Positions 59,716 through 64,000 of a stretch of 64,000 nt of DNA are shown here, in pieces. The stretch is taken from positions 27,742,689-27,806,688 of the forward strand of contig JAJEKV010000005.1 of NCBI GenBank assembly GCA_021234155.1, written 5' to 3'. The DNA is from Isoetes taiwanensis (Eukaryota; Streptophyta; Lycopodiopsida; Isoetales; Isoetaceae). Below the pieces are notes generated by a model, which saw nothing but the letters and a program-made list of their open reading frames with translations, searched no databases and had not been told where the DNA came from. Every line of letters begins with the position of its first letter. The stretch's first letter is position 1. The position numbers and the translations under genes were made by a program.

Positions 59716-60230
59716 TGGAGCAGAGGTTATAAAACAGAGGAGCCCTTTCACTTTAAGATGACTCCATGGAGAACGGGGGAACGCTTGGGCGTCCCATTTG
59801 TTATTCCGTTGACAAATGATTTTTGAACCATGCATTCATTTATTGAAATTTTATATTGTTTATTATCTCAATAGTGCTAAAGGTCTAGTTTGCACCATTA
59901 GAACTTGCACTTGAATTTTTGTTGAAAAAATTCATGGTCGTCCAATCCATTCGACACAGTAGGGGGTATATTCTAAAGATCAATGGCCAGGAATAAAAGA
60001 TGAAAAATAAACCCATAAAGATGGTAATAATTAACACTAGAGTTGTCACATGATGTATAAAAAAGGGTGCATTTGCATTGTCTGCTTTAAAATTCATATA
60101 AAATCAAAAGTTCAATAATCAGTCAAACCCTTCTTACATGTTAATATATGGCAGTCATGTTGCATGGAAAAATACCTAAAATCTATTGGTCCCCGTTTAT
60201 GAGAGTTACACTTAGGTAAACGCAAGGGGA
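59716..60230. other. Unannotated stretch
   Basis: No gene seen. Confidence 0.5.
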
Positions 60231-60396
60231 TCAAGTCTATTTTGCTTCATGTTTAGATAAAGTAAAACTGTCTAAGCAAGAAGTTTTTTATGATTTTTTT
60301 CATTATTTTTCTATTTTTCACACGAGTTAGAGAGTAAGATACAAAAAGCGCACCTCAACCAGAAGTGCGAGAAGTGAGATAGAGTTGTTTGAACAT
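60231..60396 (-). repeat. Inverted repeat, right member
   Basis: Partner of 47447-47611 in opposite orientation, 12.6 kb away. Confidence 0.75.
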
Positions 60397-61182
60397 GGCG
60401 GGGTCAAAGCTGTTGTTTATCTTACGTGAACCGATCTTGGTTTAAAGAAAAGCTGTTTCAAATCAAATCTCTAACTTTTTGAGAAATGAATTTTGACCTA
60501 AAATTTTTGAATTTAAGTAGTAGATAAGTTGCTTTATCTAAGAAAAATGTCCATTAGCTTTGAATGATGAATTTTATTTACAAGTATTTGATAACTTATG
60601 TCTATATAGGAGTAAAATAATTCAAAGTCATCCTTCAAAAAATCATATTATGAAAGGTTACCATGATATGGAATCACTCCAAAAACACGCACGTAAGAAA
60701 AGAACATCATTTGTTCGCAAGAAATCAAGTAAGGTTTGTATATCTAAGACCATTACTGGTCAACCTTCTTTTTAAAATTAAGAACTTCCTCATGTTAATC
60801 GATTTTAGGTTCAATTGGGGATATAAACACCCATGAGCTACTCCATTCATTAAAATAATCAATGCTCATGATCTTGAGGTTTAGAGATGATGTTTTCCTT
60901 CGTTTCACCGAATAGAAGGAAAACAAAGTTCCAGAACTACGAAGGTAGTTAGCAGTTAGTTTTTGTTCTTTCCCTCTCCAACACCTTATTTAAGTTCTTT
61001 TTCGTCCCTTTGATTCCTCATCATCTCTCATTTGCATCTCCCCTTCCTTCTTCATTACATTTTGGCCTCATCTAGCAGCTTCATCGTTTCCTTAGAGTTA
61101 AGTTACGATGTGGTTTTTTTTGTGCATCCGTTTCTTAGTGTCTCCACGCTATTTATTATGGCTCTAAAAGGTAGAGAGGCGG

Positions 61183-61467
61183 GTGGCTGATGCTCCTTCT
61201 GATGATGTTTCGGCATGGCTTAAAGTCATGGAGGACAAGTTGGAAGCCAAGATAGACAATTTGAAGGGCGTCTTAGAGAGCAGGTTGGAGGCAAAAATAG
61301 ACGATTTAAAGGGCTCAAAGGCAGAAATTGCTGTGGCAATTGCTGTGGCATCAGAATCTAAGATCTCGACTCTTCAAGAGGAGATTCATCGGAAGAACAA
61401 GAAACTAAGAGCTCCTATCCTGAAGTTCCATGAAAATATCAAACAATTTGATTTCTTGAATCAATAG
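61183..61467 (+). CDS. Hypothetical coiled-coil ORF
   Basis: 94 residues starting MADAPSDDVSAWLKVMEDKL, with two repeats of the type LEAKID.LKG and a long charged helix. Not recognised. A second ORF in another frame (61497-61691) is also protein-like (LHKTLDAAAKDIIDKDNSLI), so this may be a decayed longer gene. Confidence 0.35.
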   Translation: MADAPSDDVSAWLKVMEDKLEAKIDNLKGVLESRLEAKIDDLKGSKAEIAVAIAVASESKISTLQEEIHRKNKKLRAPILKFHENIKQFDFLNQ

Positions 61468-61699
61468 AGGACTCCTTTGCAGATTTAGAATGCCATTTGC
61501 AGTTGCACAAGACCCTGGATGCAGCAGCCAAGGATATCATTGACAAAGATAATTCTTTAATTGCTAACAAGAAAAATCTAATCTGCATCAGAGATAGAGA
61601 AGGGCCAAGAGTTGCAGAATTCTGTGAGATGGGATCTTTAACCCTTTCTGATGTGAAGAACGGCCCAAATATGGGGATTTTATCATGCTAAGGCTTTGC

Positions 61700-63755
61700 T
61701 AGATATTATCTGGCTCTAAGGATCTGTGGTAGGACTTCCGAAAGGCTCAGAATGTTTGTCAGTTCATGCTAATAATAATTTTAGTTCAGTTATTTTGCTT
61801 AAAGGAAAATAATTTCAGTTCAGTTGATCAATCTAGTTGTTTCTGCTTAAGTAGTTTTTCGGCTCAGTTTGTCTACTTTTGAGAATAAGTCTATGTTTTG
61901 GCTGCTTTAAAATGAGACATAGTTTCAGAGAGATATTTTGGGGAATAGTTGGTTTCTAGAGCTTTTATAATGTTAGATCTTGTTCCTGTTTTAGTGTTTT
62001 CAAGTAAGGCCAGCCGAATCTCAATAGACGTGATCTCTGTTGCTATCTATATACAGACTTTATAAATAAAAACATTGGCCTGTGTTTGGCCATGCAATGT
62101 AAAGTTGGTGGGGGAAGGACCCACTTCAGCAATGTAAAGTGGTGGGGGCAGGACCCATCTGGGTGTGTTGTAAAGTGTCACATGTCCAGATGGGGATGGC
62201 TGCCTTAATGGCGTGACGTTAAAATCTCTTCTTCTTCTTCTTCTTCTTCTTACCAAGTTTGTGTTTTTACCGACGCTTTTCATGGCCCTGTATTTAGTTC
62301 GCAGCCAAGATATGCGGCGGCCAGATCTTCGCATGCCAAGATGTGCGGCGGCCAAAACTTCCTTACTCTGCAAGAGACCTAACTGATCCGTTTGTCAATT
62401 CTCCCATTCTATTGCTTTGTTGCTCCTGTAACCCGATAATAGATGTCATGTTAATAATGTTTTGTTTTAATTGATACCTGCCATATGCTCAAATTCGATG
62501 TGATGATTAACTAGATGAGACCTTCCTAATGCTATATTGCTATGGTTGGTTATTGATAGCTAAATGATGTTTGGACTCTGGGGTAAATCTTATAGAACCA
62601 ATAAACCATATCCTTTAAGCTTCCTCTAAAATGTGCTTCTTCTGCCATATTTAGAAAATCTCGATCAATCTGGTGCTAGTTTATTTAACAATGCATCATA
62701 CCAGAAAATGGATCTAGACATGCAATCTATGAATTGCCATAGAACTGGAGATATTGCCTTCTTTCCTTTGATGAACGTGATGAAGTTTTTAGTTGTTGTC
62801 TGATAAGTTTGTGATTTTGGTTTCTTGATAATGAGAACACTTTTTGTATATATTTCTTTTTGTTGTGCCCTGCAAATAGATGCAACTTATTATCATTAAT
62901 ATTCAGAAAGTATGCTTATTAACCATGAAATAGAATCAAATACAAGAAATTACAGGAAGGCTTCACCTCAACAAGTCCAATTGCATCTAAGTTTAGCGCA
63001 TACCTCCATAGCTGCATGCATCGAAAACATTACTTGCAAACTTCAAATAGGGAAATGCATCAAATAATGGCATCGATCCGAGCCCTTAGATCGTTATTCT
63101 GCGACAGCGAGTAGCTATATATGTGCTCATCATTCGTGCGGCTAGTTATCGGCGTCTTCTCACAGCAGCATCTCTTTCCTTATCCATTGCTTCCCATCCT
63201 ATTTTCTCCTGTCCCACAATACCTTTTCCTGTCCAAGATACCTTCTCTTTGCGGATTTCTTGTTCGGCTTCTCTACTGAATCGCTTCTCAATATTGTCGT
63301 TTCAGCACTCTTCATGGTAAGGTTTTTCCTGGTCATCCTTTGGAAGCATGCATGGTTAGGAGGGGCACAATTGTTGTAAGATGGAGCACAAGTGTTTCAG
63401 ATTTCGCTCTTGGCCCTATATTGCAGTAATTCTAATCAGGATTTTTGGTTTGTTATGATATGTATTGATGTTGCTACTTGCATGTGCTCATATCCTCTAT
63501 GGCAACGACATGCATGGAGTCTTGTAAGAGGGATATGCATGCTCAGAAATGTGAAAATTTGGGGGATGGGTTGTATTCTTCTTATGTTCTGCAGTTAATG
63601 GCAGCATTGTTTATGATTGATTGAACTGGGGGACACTGTTTTACAGTTATAATCTATCATTATTTCAGTTCATGCCATGCATTCCTTGCTTGTTGTTTGA
63701 TCCCTTCCATGTCAGCACGTGTTTGCTTCCCATCTACTTGCAGGATTTTTTCTAC
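61700..63755. other. Unannotated stretch
   Basis: A CTT microsatellite lies at 62228-62251, and AATGTAAAGT.GGTGGGGG is repeated at 62096 and 62131. No credible gene. Confidence 0.5.
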
Positions 63756-64000
63756 CACTACAAGAGAATAGCTATTTAGCGTCAATTTTATCTCACTAAA
63801 AAACTGATATTAAAGATGCTATTGAGAGCATGTGACCCTATCAATGACGCAAATTGTAGCACCCATAGCATCATGCACAGTATCACAAGTAATGTCAATA
63901 ATTATATCAGTACTCACGAATGACAGTATACTTGGTGTTAATAGCATCACTACTTGATGTTGACATAATAGATGATGTTAATTATAACATTAAGTTGGTA
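63756..64000 (+). mobile_element. CACTA (En/Spm) transposon end, running off the window
   Basis: CACTACAAGAGAATAGC matches the plant CACTA terminal inverted repeat (CACTACAAGAAA). The following 240 bases have many short motifs in both orientations (AGCGTCAA, GACGCAAAT, GTGTTAATAGCATCA, GATGTTAAT), typical of CACTA subterminal regions. Confidence 0.72.

Overview
The window is plant nuclear DNA from a large, repeat-dominated genome. Evidence is a universal stress protein gene with spliceosomal introns, fragments of plant UBP26, PRT6 and class III peroxidase genes, a chromodomain Ty3/gypsy element primed by initiator tRNA-Met, LINEs, a Helitron end and a CACTA end. I cannot name the species; a non-flowering vascular plant such as a fern or gymnosperm is a guess from the repeat density.

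Region 1-14081 is the most interesting part. A Ty3/gypsy chromovirus runs from 947 to 14081, with 1.6 kb LTRs at 947-2553 and 12500-14081. Bases 1-946 are the 3' end of a second copy sharing the first LTR, so the layout is internal-LTR-internal-LTR. Between the 5' LTR and gag lie about 4.6 kb with extra ORFs of a kind chromoviruses do not normally carry. The first (3244-4545) ends in an unmistakable histone H3 core. The next three show position-by-position resemblance to H4 (4809-5675), H2A (5682-6200) and H2B (6391-6882). The element thus appears to carry a complete set of core-histone-fold proteins fused to long extra segments. H3 is certain, H2A likely, H4 and H2B tentative. This copy is decayed: two in-frame stops in the H3 ORF and frameshifts through gag and pol.

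Region 14082-26700 is repeat debris: a tail-to-tail inverted pair of structured repeats with tandem 5' units, a second member interrupted by a tRNA-like SINE with target-site duplication, a CATGCA-type alternating tract, truncated LINE 3' ends, and a solo LTR (23589-24882) related to the histone element.

Region 26700-34730 holds the one intact cellular gene, a four-exon universal stress protein (27694-28649, +), then minus-strand remnants: a kinase lacking its activation segment, the 3' exons of a UBP26 deubiquitinase with a nonsense codon, and an unassigned coiled-coil exon.

Region 34731-40836 is a candidate non-autonomous Helitron (5' TC end after A, 3' hairpin plus CTAG before T) carrying antisense fragments of PRT6, a class III peroxidase and an unassigned exon.

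Region 41397-64000 holds a decayed LINE with endonuclease and RT (minus), an ORF1-only LINE-like element (plus), polypyrimidine tracts, a 2.5-2.8 kb direct duplication (50075-52914 and 53801-56308) that may contain a small two-exon gene, an inverted repeat pair at 47.4/60.2 kb, tRNA-like hairpins, and the end of a CACTA transposon at 63756.
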